The notes under the pieces: generated by a model
What the model saw: only the letters and a program-made list of their open reading frames with translations
Database searches by the model: none
What the model was told of the DNA's origin: nothing
Part shown: piece by piece, positions 6,673-13,894 of the stretch
How the letters are laid out: each line of letters starts with the position of its first letter
Numbering within the stretch: position 1 is the stretch's first letter
Translations under genes and position numbers: made by a program
Assembly: GCF_028867965.1 (NCBI RefSeq)
Contig: NZ_JAPQNT010000021.1
Location: 1 to 15,694 of the forward strand
From: Flavobacterium sp. SUN046
GTDB taxonomy: Bacteria > Bacteroidota > Bacteroidia > Flavobacteriales > Flavobacteriaceae
Reading direction: 5' to 3'
DNA: 15,694 nt

Positions 6673-7419
6673 TTGAGATACTTCATAGAATTTGCATACA
6701 AAGGAACGAACTACCACGGATGGCAATATCAGCCAAACGCAACTTCTGTTCAGGAAACTTTGACTAAAGCACTTTCAACAATTTTAAAAACCGAAATTGA
6801 ATTAGTTGGTGCTGGCAGAACTGATGCTGGTGTTCATGCCAAGCAAATGTTTGCTCACTTTGATTATGATTTAGAAATTGATGTCAAACATTTAATTCAC
6901 AAAATCAATTCGTTTTTACCAAAAGACATTTCAGTTTTAGATTTTCATAAAGTTCATAACGATGCGCATGCGAGATTTGATGCAACAAAACGAACCTATG
7001 AATATCATATTCACACTAAAAAAGATGCTTTTGAAAGTGACAATTCTTGGTATTATCAAAATGATTTGAATATTGAAAAAATGAATGAAGCTTGTAAAAT
7101 TCTATTCAATCATATTGATTTTGAGTGTTTTTCTAAAGTCAATACTGATGTCAATACCTTCAATTGTAAAATTTATGAAGCACACTGGAAACAAATTGAT
7201 AACCGATTAATTTTTACAATTTCGGCCGATAGATTTTTACGAAATATGGTTAGAGCAATTGTTGGAACAATGGTAAATATAGGATTAGAAAAAGTATCTT
7301 TGACTGATTTTACTAAAATTATTGAAAGTAAAGATCGAAATAAAGCCGGTTTTTCAGTACCAGCACATGGATTATTTTTAACTAAAGTAGTTTATCCATA
7401 TTTAGAAATTAGCGGATAG
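6673..7419 (+). CDS. truA: tRNA pseudouridine(38-40) synthase TruA
   Basis: TruA isomerises uridines 38-40 of tRNA anticodon arms to pseudouridine. The 248-residue protein has the catalytic Asp in GAGRTDAGVHA (D51), the Tyr motif in RTYEYHIH, and the FLRNMVRAIVGTM helix and GFSVPAHGLFL segment of the family. The start is TTG: the frame has a stop at 6655-6657 and no ATG or GTG between it and TTG at 6673, and MRYFIEFAYKGTNYHGW from there matches the usual TruA N-terminus. Length is normal. It is followed after 58 bp by the ABC exporter gene in the same direction. Confidence 0.95.
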   Translation: MRYFIEFAYKGTNYHGWQYQPNATSVQETLTKALSTILKTEIELVGAGRTDAGVHAKQMFAHFDYDLEIDVKHLIHKINSFLPKDISVLDFHKVHNDAHARFDATKRTYEYHIHTKKDAFESDNSWYYQNDLNIEKMNEACKILFNHIDFECFSKVNTDVNTFNCKIYEAHWKQIDNRLIFTISADRFLRNMVRAIVGTMVNIGLEKVSLTDFTKIIESKDRNKAGFSVPAHGLFLTKVVYPYLEISG

Positions 7420-7477
7420 AAAATAGACATCATTTTTGAATTTAAAAATTTGACAGCCTAAATCTTATAGTATATAA

Positions 7478-9232
7478 ATGAAAGCAAAAGCATTTGACAT
7501 ATCATTATTTAAACGTATTTTAAAATACACAAAACCCTATAAAATTTTATTTTACGGAGTTATTATTGCTGCGGTTTTACTTGCTGTTTTTGCTGCTATT
7601 CGTCCTTATTTATTGAAGTTAACGGTAGATACTTACATCAAACCTAAAGATCAAAACGGACTATTATTGTACATTTCATTCATGGGAGTTGTATTGCTTT
7701 TAGAAGGAATATCACAATTCTTTTTTGTTTTCTGGGCCAATCTTTTAGGTCAAAATATCATCAAAGACATTCGAACTAAACTTTTCAAACACTTGTTGAG
7801 TTTTAGAATGAAATACTATGATAATGCACCAGTTGGTCAATTAGTTACGCGTTCCGTTTCTGATATTGAGCAAATTGCTCGAATTTTCAGTCAAGGTTTG
7901 TTTATGATTATTAGCGACTTACTTAAAATGGTAGCCTGCTTAGTAATCATGTTTTATATGAATTGGAAATTAACTTGGATTGTTGTGGCCGCAATGCCAG
8001 TTTTAGTTTATATCACGCGAATTTTCCAACGAAAAATGCAGGTTGCCTTTGAAGAAGTTCGAACTCAAGTTGCCAATTTGAATACTTTTGTTCAAGAGCG
8101 CGTCACCGGAATGAAAATCGTACAACTTTTTAATAGAGAAGCAATCGAGCTAGAAAAATTTAAAGAAATCAATCAAAAACACAATGTTGCTTGGATTAAA
8201 ACTATTTTATACAACTCTATTTTCTTTCCTATTGCCGATATTATTTCGTCATTAACATTAGGATTTGTAGTTCTTTACGGAGGTTTTCATATTTTAGATG
8301 GCGACAAATTCACTTCATTTGGAGATTTATTTTCTTATACCATGTTCATCGGAATGTTGTTCAATCCGTTGCGACAAATTGCAGATAAATTTAATGAAAT
8401 GCAAATGGGAATGATTGCTGCCAACAGAGTTTTTGATATTATAGACACGCAAGAAGAAGTACAAAAAAGTGGTACAATTGTAGCAAATCATTTTCACGGA
8501 AACATACAATTTGATAAAGTTCGTTTTAGTTATATTAAAGATGAAGAAGTTTTAAAAGGCATTTCATTAGAAGTAAAATCAGGTGAAACTATTGCAATTG
8601 TTGGTTCAACCGGCGCAGGAAAATCAACTATTATTAATTTGCTAAATCGATTTTACGAAATCAATTCTGGCTCCATTTACATTGACAGTCAGAATATTAA
8701 TGAATTCACTTTAGAAAGTTTACGAAGTCAAATTGCAGTAGTTTTACAAGATGTCTTTTTGTTTGCAGATACAATTTATAACAACATTACGCTAAACAAT
8801 CCTAGCATATCGCTAGAGGAAGTTATTCAATCGGCAAAGAAAATTGGAGTTCACAATTTCATCATGAGTTTACCTGAAAATTATGATTTTAATGTAAAAG
8901 AACGTGGTGTAATGTTGTCATCTGGTCAACGTCAATTGATTGCATTTTTAAGAGCTTATGTTAGTAATCCGAGTATTTTAATTTTAGACGAAGCGACATC
9001 ATCAATTGATACCTATTCAGAAGAATTAATTCAAAAAGCAACCGAAACTATTACCAAAGGAAGAACTTCCATTGTAATTGCGCATCGACTGGCAACTATT
9101 GTAAATGCTGACAAAATCATTGTTATGGATAAAGGTCAAATTGTAGAATCAGGAACACACCAAGAGTTGGTTACTAAAGAAAGTGGCTATTATAAAAACC
9201 TATATAATTCTCAATTTTCAGTTGAAATTTAA
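7478..9232 (+). CDS. ABC exporter, fused membrane and ATPase domains (MsbA/MdlB type)
   Basis: This 584-residue half-transporter has an ABC_membrane domain over about residues 20-310 with six hydrophobic segments, then an ATPase domain from about 340. Visible motifs are Walker A GSTGAGKST (376-384), Q-loop Q424, signature LSSGQRQ (480-486, with Ser in place of the usual first Gly of LSGGQ), Walker B LILDE (501-505) and H-loop H536. Such proteins work as homo- or heterodimers in the inner membrane and export lipids, drugs or peptides; the substrate cannot be told here. The next gene starts 11 bp after its stop, so they are very probably co-transcribed. Confidence 0.93.
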   Translation: MKAKAFDISLFKRILKYTKPYKILFYGVIIAAVLLAVFAAIRPYLLKLTVDTYIKPKDQNGLLLYISFMGVVLLLEGISQFFFVFWANLLGQNIIKDIRTKLFKHLLSFRMKYYDNAPVGQLVTRSVSDIEQIARIFSQGLFMIISDLLKMVACLVIMFYMNWKLTWIVVAAMPVLVYITRIFQRKMQVAFEEVRTQVANLNTFVQERVTGMKIVQLFNREAIELEKFKEINQKHNVAWIKTILYNSIFFPIADIISSLTLGFVVLYGGFHILDGDKFTSFGDLFSYTMFIGMLFNPLRQIADKFNEMQMGMIAANRVFDIIDTQEEVQKSGTIVANHFHGNIQFDKVRFSYIKDEEVLKGISLEVKSGETIAIVGSTGAGKSTIINLLNRFYEINSGSIYIDSQNINEFTLESLRSQIAVVLQDVFLFADTIYNNITLNNPSISLEEVIQSAKKIGVHNFIMSLPENYDFNVKERGVMLSSGQRQLIAFLRAYVSNPSILILDEATSSIDTYSEELIQKATETITKGRTSIVIAHRLATIVNADKIIVMDKGQIVESGTHQELVTKESGYYKNLYNSQFSVEI

Positions 9233-9243
9233 TTTTGAAACTA

Positions 9244-9753
9244 ATGAACTACGACAAAATAAAATCTAAAATTGAAACCTATCACAACGAAGGTAAAACG
9301 ATTGAAGCGGCGGAATGGTTGCTAAAAAAATTTGACATACAAGACAGCAATTTAAAGGAATTTGCTTTACGAGAAAAAGCAGATCCAAGCTATATTTTAC
9401 TCACTACTGAAGGAGATTTTGGAGAAGAACAAGTAATACGAATGCCCGAAAATGTATTCCAATTTCCGTTGCCTTTAATACTTACACTACTTACGCATGA
9501 AATGGTTCATGTGCGTCAAAAATCTCGTGAACCTTATGTTTTAGACCGATTGGAACGTGAATGGCAAGCCTATTATGAAATGCTTTTTCATACTATTTTT
9601 CCAAATTTTTTAGAAGTTTCTAATTATCACAAAAAATTCTTTGCTGAAAAAGCATTTAGTTATTATGAAAGAATGGGTGAAGGCTCAGAACTACAAGCAA
9701 AATATGCTAATCAAAAAAAAGAAATTGAAAATCTAATCAATTCATTATATTAG
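9244..9753 (+). CDS. Small HExxH protein, putative zincin-like hydrolase
   Basis: This 169-residue protein is not recognised as a named family. It has LTHEMVHVRQ with the zinc-protease signature HEMVH at residues 85-89, and LEREWQAYYE about 15-22 residues later (103-112), where gluzincins often place a third ligand Glu (E106 or E112). No signal peptide or membrane segment is seen, so a cytoplasmic location is likely. The ATG at 9244 is preferred over the TTG at 9235. It follows the exporter by 11 bp, so translation coupling and a linked role, such as processing of an exported peptide, are possible but not shown. Confidence 0.7.
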   Translation: MNYDKIKSKIETYHNEGKTIEAAEWLLKKFDIQDSNLKEFALREKADPSYILLTTEGDFGEEQVIRMPENVFQFPLPLILTLLTHEMVHVRQKSREPYVLDRLEREWQAYYEMLFHTIFPNFLEVSNYHKKFFAEKAFSYYERMGEGSELQAKYANQKKEIENLINSLY

Positions 9754-9798
9754 TTTTACAATTTTACAACACACTATTAAGCATTTCTTTAGACAGTA

Positions 9799-9824
9799 CA
9801 ATGCTAACTATAATATTAGTGTTG
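9799..9824. other. Possible hairpin in the 9754-9946 gap
   Basis: CAATGCTAA (9799-9807) can pair over 9 positions (two G-U) with TTAGTGTTG (9816-9824). No T-run follows, so it is at best a weak terminator or leader structure. No promoter of the TAnnTTTG type is seen before the PAP2 gene. Confidence 0.3.
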
Positions 9825-9946
9825 CCGCATTTATTAGAATTTAAGTAAACGTTTTACACTACTTTTTAAAGTTTTTAAAAGTAAAAAATATAAATTTTTA
9901 AATAAAAAATTAACATGATATCACATATTCAAAACGATTGTTAGTT

Positions 9947-10486
9947 ATGAAAAAAACAGTCATCATTTTTTGGTCATTACTTTTCTTTACAAATTCAAAT
10001 GCTCAAAATAAAACGGTTACTACTAGTGGAAATATTTTAGAAGTAACACTACCGGTAGCAGCGCTTGTTTCAACATTTATTTGGAATGATGATCATACAA
10101 AACCTACATGGCAATTTGTTAAAGCTTATGCAAGTGCAACTATTTTAGAACAAGCCTTGAAACACATTGTACAAAAACCAAGACCTGATGGATCTGATAA
10201 TTATTCATTTCCGTCAGGACACACTACAAGTGCGTTTTCTGGTGCTTCTTTTATCCAAAGACGTTACGGTTGGAAATATGGAATTCCATCTTATATTTTG
10301 GCTTCTTACGTTGGTTATACCAGAATTCAAGCAAAAAAACATGATGGTTGGGATGTTTTAGCTGGAGCAACTATCGGAATTGGAACTTCCTATTTGTTTA
10401 CAAAACCTTATCAAAAAACCAAAGTTGATGTTACTTTAAATAAAATTAGTGGCGGATATTTAGTTGGATTTAATTATACATTCTAA
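9947..10486 (+). CDS. PAP2-family phosphatase with signal peptide
   Basis: This 179-residue protein has the three acid phosphatase motifs: KxxxxxxRP as K72...R79-P80, PSGH at 89-92, and a variant SRxxxxxHxxxD as TR(125-126)...H132...D136. It opens with a signal sequence, MKKTVIIFWSLLFFTNSNAQ, so the active site faces the periplasm or the protein is secreted. Family members dephosphorylate lipid phosphates such as undecaprenyl pyrophosphate, phosphatidic acid or lipid A. It is short, with fewer clear membrane helices than classic PAP2 enzymes, and ends in a beta-like tail, YLVGFNYTF, finishing in Phe. The ATG at 9947 is preferred over a TTG at 9938. Confidence 0.85.
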   Translation: MKKTVIIFWSLLFFTNSNAQNKTVTTSGNILEVTLPVAALVSTFIWNDDHTKPTWQFVKAYASATILEQALKHIVQKPRPDGSDNYSFPSGHTTSAFSGASFIQRRYGWKYGIPSYILASYVGYTRIQAKKHDGWDVLAGATIGIGTSYLFTKPYQKTKVDVTLNKISGGYLVGFNYTF

Positions 10487-10512
10487 AAGTAAAACTTTTT
10501 AAAATAATTGCT

Positions 10513-10520
10513 TAAATTCG
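10513..10520 (+). promoter_or_regulatory. Possible -7 box (TAAATTCG) for lpdA
   Basis: TAAATTCG matches TAnnTTTG at 7 of 8 positions and lies 30 bp before the lpdA ATG. No TTG is seen at the right distance. Confidence 0.3.
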
Positions 10521-10550
10521 CAACTTCAATTAATTTAGAAAAATTACACA

Positions 10551-11939
10551 ATGAAATACGATATTATTGTTTTAGGAAGTGGTCCAGGCGGTTATGTTAC
10601 AGCAATCCGTGCTTCACAATTGGGCTTTAAAGTAGCCGTTATTGAAAAAGAAAACTTAGGTGGAATTTGCCTAAACTGGGGTTGTATTCCAACAAAAGCA
10701 CTTTTAAAATCGGCACAAGTTTTTGATTATTTAAAGCATGCTTCCGATTACGGATTAACAATTAAAGAATTTGATAAAGATTTTTCTGCAGTAGTAAAAC
10801 GTTCAAGAGACGTAGCTGACGGAATGAGCAAAGGTGTTCAATTCTTGATGAAAAAAAATAAAATCGACGTTATTGATGGTTTTGGTAAAATAAAACCAGG
10901 AAAGAAAGTTGATGTTACTGATAAAGACAAAAAAGTTACCGAATATTCGGCAGATCATATTATTATTGCAACAGGTGCACGTTCAAGAGAATTACCCAAT
11001 CTTCCGCAAGATGGCGTAAAAGTTATTGGATACCGCCAAGCAATGACGTTGCCAACACAACCAAAGAAAATGATTGTCGTTGGTTCTGGAGCAATCGGAG
11101 TTGAATTTGCACACTTTTACAACGCAATGGGAACCGAAGTTACTATTGTAGAATTCATGCCAAATATTGTTCCTGTTGAAGACGAAGATATTTCGAAACA
11201 AATGGAACGTTCGATGAAAAAAGCTGGCGTTACTATTATGACAAATGCTTCTGTAGAAAAAATTGATACCTCTGGAAGCGGCGTTAAAGCATTTGTAAAA
11301 ACAGCAAAAGGCGAAGAAATTCTTGAAGCAGATATTTTACTTTCGGCAGTTGGAATCAAAACTAATATTGAAAATATCGGTCTTGAAGAAGTTGGAATTG
11401 CTACTGATAAAGACAAAATTTTAGTAAACGCGTATTCTCAAACAAATGTTCCAGGATATTACGCTATTGGCGATGTTACGCCAGGTCAAGCCTTAGCGCA
11501 CGTTGCATCGGCAGAAGGAATTAATTGTGTTGAAAAAATTGCAGGTTTACACGTAGAACCAATTGATTACGGAAACGTTCCGGGTTGTACTTATGCAACA
11601 CCAGAAATCGCTTCGGTAGGTTTGACCGAAAAACAAGCTAAAGAAAAAGGATACGAATTAAAAATTGGTAAATTCCCATTTTCTGCATCCGGAAAAGCAA
11701 AAGCTTCTGGAACACCAGACGGATTTGTGAAAGTTATTTTCGATGCTAAATATGGCGAATGGTTAGGCTGTCACATGATTGGCGCTGGCGTAACCGATAT
11801 GATTGCCGAAGCAGTTGTAGCAAGAAAATTAGAAACTACAGGTCACGAAATTTTAAAAGCAATACATCCGCATCCAACAATGAGCGAAGCTGTAATGGAA
11901 GCTGTTGCTGATGCTTATGGAGAAGTAATCCACTTATAA
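10551..11939 (+). CDS. lpdA: Dihydrolipoyl dehydrogenase
   Basis: This is the E3 flavoenzyme that reoxidises dihydrolipoamide with NAD in the pyruvate, 2-oxoglutarate and branched-chain dehydrogenase complexes and in the glycine cleavage system. The 462-residue protein has FAD motif GSGPGG (9-14), redox disulfide C40/C45 in GGICLNWGCIPTK, NAD motif VGSGAIGVEFA (from about 177), the second FAD motif YAIGDVTPG, and the catalytic pair H441/E446 in HPHPTMSE. Length and start are typical. No E1 or E2 gene is in the window. A strong terminator separates it from the recombinase gene. Confidence 0.96.
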   Translation: MKYDIIVLGSGPGGYVTAIRASQLGFKVAVIEKENLGGICLNWGCIPTKALLKSAQVFDYLKHASDYGLTIKEFDKDFSAVVKRSRDVADGMSKGVQFLMKKNKIDVIDGFGKIKPGKKVDVTDKDKKVTEYSADHIIIATGARSRELPNLPQDGVKVIGYRQAMTLPTQPKKMIVVGSGAIGVEFAHFYNAMGTEVTIVEFMPNIVPVEDEDISKQMERSMKKAGVTIMTNASVEKIDTSGSGVKAFVKTAKGEEILEADILLSAVGIKTNIENIGLEEVGIATDKDKILVNAYSQTNVPGYYAIGDVTPGQALAHVASAEGINCVEKIAGLHVEPIDYGNVPGCTYATPEIASVGLTEKQAKEKGYELKIGKFPFSASGKAKASGTPDGFVKVIFDAKYGEWLGCHMIGAGVTDMIAEAVVARKLETTGHEILKAIHPHPTMSEAVMEAVADAYGEVIHL

Positions 11940-11961
11940 TTAGATTTTTAAATTATATTTT

Positions 11962-11996
11962 AAATCCGTTTTGTTAATTCAAAGCGGATTTTTTTT
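11962..11996 (+). terminator. Intrinsic terminator of lpdA
   Basis: AAATCCGTTTTG (11962-11973) pairs over 12 positions (one G-U) with CAAAGCGGATTT (11980-11991) around TTAATT, followed by T to 11996. Confidence 0.93.
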
Positions 11997-11997
11997 A

Positions 11998-12005
11998 TAT
12001 ATTTG
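11998..12005 (+). promoter_or_regulatory. Promoter -7 box (TATATTTG) for the recombinase gene
   Basis: TATATTTG is a full TAnnTTTG match, 20 bp before the ATG at 12025. TTG at 11971-11973, inside the lpdA terminator stem, is 24 bp upstream, one more than the usual maximum. Terminator and promoter thus abut. Confidence 0.5.
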
Positions 12006-12024
12006 AACTTTAATATAAGCCAAA

Positions 12025-13098
12025 ATGAATAACCTAAACGAACTACACTTCCAATTTGGAAAACATAATGCAAGCAATGTAATTTTTATACAATTTGAAA
12101 AAAATTACGCATTAAGCAATCAAATAAAAGCACTTGTTGGTGCAAAATGGAGCAACAGCAAAAGAATGTGGTATGTTCCAGATGTTTTAGAGTACAGAAA
12201 ACAATTCGGAATAGAAACCAAAAATTCGATAAGTGAAAAAACTTATTCTAAAATTTCACCAGTAAATCACTCCGAAATCAAACTTTTCACCGAGCAAATT
12301 CAGCTCATGGGTTATAGCCCAAATACATTAAGAACTTACACCGTTGAATTCAATCAATTTTTAAATTATTTAAACGATAATTCGGCTAGAACTTGTACTT
12401 CATTTCAAGTTAGAAACTACTTATTGTTTTGTATGAACGATTTAAAATTATCAGAAAGCAGTATTCATAGCAGAATAAACGCTATTAAATTTTATTATGA
12501 AAAAGTACTATTTCGAGATAAAATATTTGTAGAAATTCCAAGGCCAAAAAAACCTTTACAACTACCCAAAGCGTTAAATGTAAATGAAATAAAGAAAATA
12601 TTTGAAGCCACAACCAATTTAAAACACAACACAATGCTCAAAATGTGTTACGGAATGGGATTGCGACTTTCAGAAATTATTAATTTAAAAATTTCACATA
12701 TAGATAGCAAAACCATGCAAGTTTTAGTAGCGCGCGCCAAAGGAAAAAAAGACCGATATGTCAACTTACCAGAAAGTATTTTAGACCAACTTCGCTCCTA
12801 TTACTTAGAATATAAGCCAAAAGAATACCTATTCGAAGGACAATACGGAGGACAATATTCGGCAAGAGCAGTACAATTGGTATTTAAAAATTCTTTACAC
12901 AAATCTAACGTAAACAAGAAAGTTGGCATACACAGTTTGCGACATAGTTTTGCCACACATTTACTAGAAAATGGCACCGACATAAGGTTTATACAAGATT
13001 TATTAGGTCATAACGATATAAAAACAACATTCATTTACACTCATGTAACCGACAAATCATTACGTAAAATTATCAGTCCATTAGACAACTTGTACTAA
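12025..13098 (+). CDS. Tyrosine recombinase with extra N-terminal module (integron-like platform)
   Basis: A 357-residue site-specific recombinase. Residues 1 to about 75 are an added module with LVGAKWSNSKRMWYVPD near 37-53. The SAM-like core-binding domain follows at about 87-170 (QLMGYSPNTLRTYTVEFNQF). The catalytic domain shows Arg I in GMGLRLSEI, Lys in AKGKKDRYV, H-x-x-R in HSLRHSFATHL, His in LLGHNDIKTT and the nucleophile Tyr in FIYTH, so all active residues are present. It ends in SPLDNLY, resembling the SPL tail of integron integrases, but lacks the roughly 30-residue insertion between the Lys and HxxR motifs typical of IntI. It may therefore be a Xer-like or divergent enzyme. Its 3' end faces a cassette with an attC-like end. 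Confidence 0.9.
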   Translation: MNNLNELHFQFGKHNASNVIFIQFEKNYALSNQIKALVGAKWSNSKRMWYVPDVLEYRKQFGIETKNSISEKTYSKISPVNHSEIKLFTEQIQLMGYSPNTLRTYTVEFNQFLNYLNDNSARTCTSFQVRNYLLFCMNDLKLSESSIHSRINAIKFYYEKVLFRDKIFVEIPRPKKPLQLPKALNVNEIKKIFEATTNLKHNTMLKMCYGMGLRLSEIINLKISHIDSKTMQVLVARAKGKKDRYVNLPESILDQLRSYYLEYKPKEYLFEGQYGGQYSARAVQLVFKNSLHKSNVNKKVGIHSLRHSFATHLLENGTDIRFIQDLLGHNDIKTTFIYTHVTDKSLRKIISPLDNLY

Positions 13099-13105
13099 TT
13101 TTTTA

Positions 13106-13113
13106 TATATTTG
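13106..13113 (+). promoter_or_regulatory. Candidate -7 box (TATATTTG) upstream of the cassette
   Basis: TATATTTG matches TAnnTTTG exactly and lies 8 bp after the recombinase stop. It could drive the cassette genes from the platform, but the hairpin at 13139-13170 lies between, and no TTG is at the expected spacing. No promoter is visible inside the cassette before the HAD gene. Confidence 0.3.
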
Positions 13114-13138
13114 ATAAATTGTTTAAAAGTTCAAAAAG

Positions 13139-13170
13139 ATATTTAAAAAACGAAAGTTTTTTTCAAATAT
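13139..13170 (+). terminator. AT-rich hairpin after the recombinase gene, possible terminator
   Basis: ATATTTAAAAAAC (13139-13151) pairs with GTTTTTT (13156-13162) and AAATAT (13165-13170) around a GAAA tetraloop, with two unpaired bases. The stem has a single G-C pair and the T-run is within the stem, so terminator strength is uncertain. The rest of 13099-13300 is AT-rich, with the cassette boundary at 13242 and nothing else recognised. Confidence 0.45.
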
Positions 13171-13241
13171 TAAATTCATAATAAAATGATAAACAATTAA
13201 TTAAAAAAATAAACTTGTTTTTATACTTCGTATATTTATGA

Positions 13242-13251
13242 GTTAGGTGCT
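13242..13251 (+). other. attI-like left cassette boundary (GTTAGGTGCT)
   Basis: GTTAGGT (13242-13248) fits the integron recombination core GTTRRRY. The 10-bp GTTAGGTGCT is the exact inverse of AGCACCTAAC at 15565-15574. In integron logic, bases after the first G derive from the inserted cassette's own attC right end, which should mirror its left end, as seen here. No upstream partner palindrome is found, so it reads as an attI-cassette junction and not as a second attC. Confidence 0.6.
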
Positions 13252-13300
13252 AGTGTACGAGAACGCCCAGCATAAAAGACAACGAAAGCAAAATGTGATA

Positions 13301-13891
13301 ATGGAAAATCAACCAAAAAAAGATATTGATTTAAAAATAAATGCAGACACAATTTTATTTTTTGACATGGACGGAACATTGGTAGACACAGATTTTGCAA
13401 ACTTCTTATCGTATAAAAATGCGATACAATCAGTAATTCAAACTGACAAAGATATTCCGTACAACCCAAATGAAAGATTCAATCGAGCTTCACTAAAAAA
13501 AGTAGTGCCAAATTTAACGGAAACAGATTATGAAAAAATAATCCAACAAAAAGAGGAAAACTATAAAGAGCATTTATCTCAAACAAAACTGAATAAATCT
13601 GTAGCAGACATTCTAATACAATATTCTAAAACAAATAAAACTGTATTAGTTACAAATTGCCGTGAAGACAGAGCATTAATGACATTAAACTATCATAATC
13701 TTACTGACAAATTCAGCAATATTTTTTTTCGACAAATTTCTGATGATACAAACCGAATAAACAAATACAAAAATGCTTTAACAAGTTTGAGCCTATCGGC
13801 TCAAACTGTTATAGTTTTTGAAAATGAGAAACCTGAAATTGAAGATGCTATATTTGCAGGGATTTCAATTAATAATATTTTAAGCCTGTAG
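13301..13891 (+). CDS. HAD-superfamily hydrolase (cassette gene 1)
   Basis: This is a 196-residue HAD phosphatase-like protein. Motif I is FFDMDGTLVDTD with nucleophile D22 and acid D24; motif II is VLVTNC (T118); a motif III Lys is in INKYKNAL (K155 or K157); motif IV is the weak VFENEKPEIEDAIFAGI, where E174 and E176 or D182 stand in for the usual acidic pair. The all-helical stretch at about 31-100 fits a C1 cap. A role as a phosphatase on a sugar- or nucleotide-phosphate is plausible; the substrate is unknown. ATG at 13301 is preferred: the frame opens at GTG 13247, but that lies in the cassette boundary. It ends 3 bp before the next gene. A perfect 10-bp hairpin lies in its 3' part. Confidence 0.82.
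   Translation: MENQPKKDIDLKINADTILFFDMDGTLVDTDFANFLSYKNAIQSVIQTDKDIPYNPNERFNRASLKKVVPNLTETDYEKIIQQKEENYKEHLSQTKLNKSVADILIQYSKTNKTVLVTNCREDRALMTLNYHNLTDKFSNIFFRQISDDTNRINKYKNALTSLSLSAQTVIVFENEKPEIEDAIFAGISINNILSL
13784..13807 (+). repeat. Perfect 10-bp hairpin inside the HAD gene
   Basis: AGTTTGAGCC (13784-13793) and GGCTCAAACT (13798-13807) are exact inverses with a TATC loop. Despite lying in coding sequence (residues SLSLSAQT), it is the strongest short-loop dyad in the cassette. No T-run follows. Confidence 0.9.
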
Positions 13892-13894
13892 ATT

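Noticed and set aside
13099..13241. A second attC upstream of the left boundary
   Set aside because: No RYYYAAC-type arm or inverse L-box was found within 140 bp upstream of GTTAGGT, so the site fits attI better.
13247..13300. GTG start for the HAD gene giving 18 extra residues
   Set aside because: The codon lies in the GTTAGGTGCT boundary and the extra residues are not domain-like; the ATG at 13301 begins shortly before the first HAD strand.
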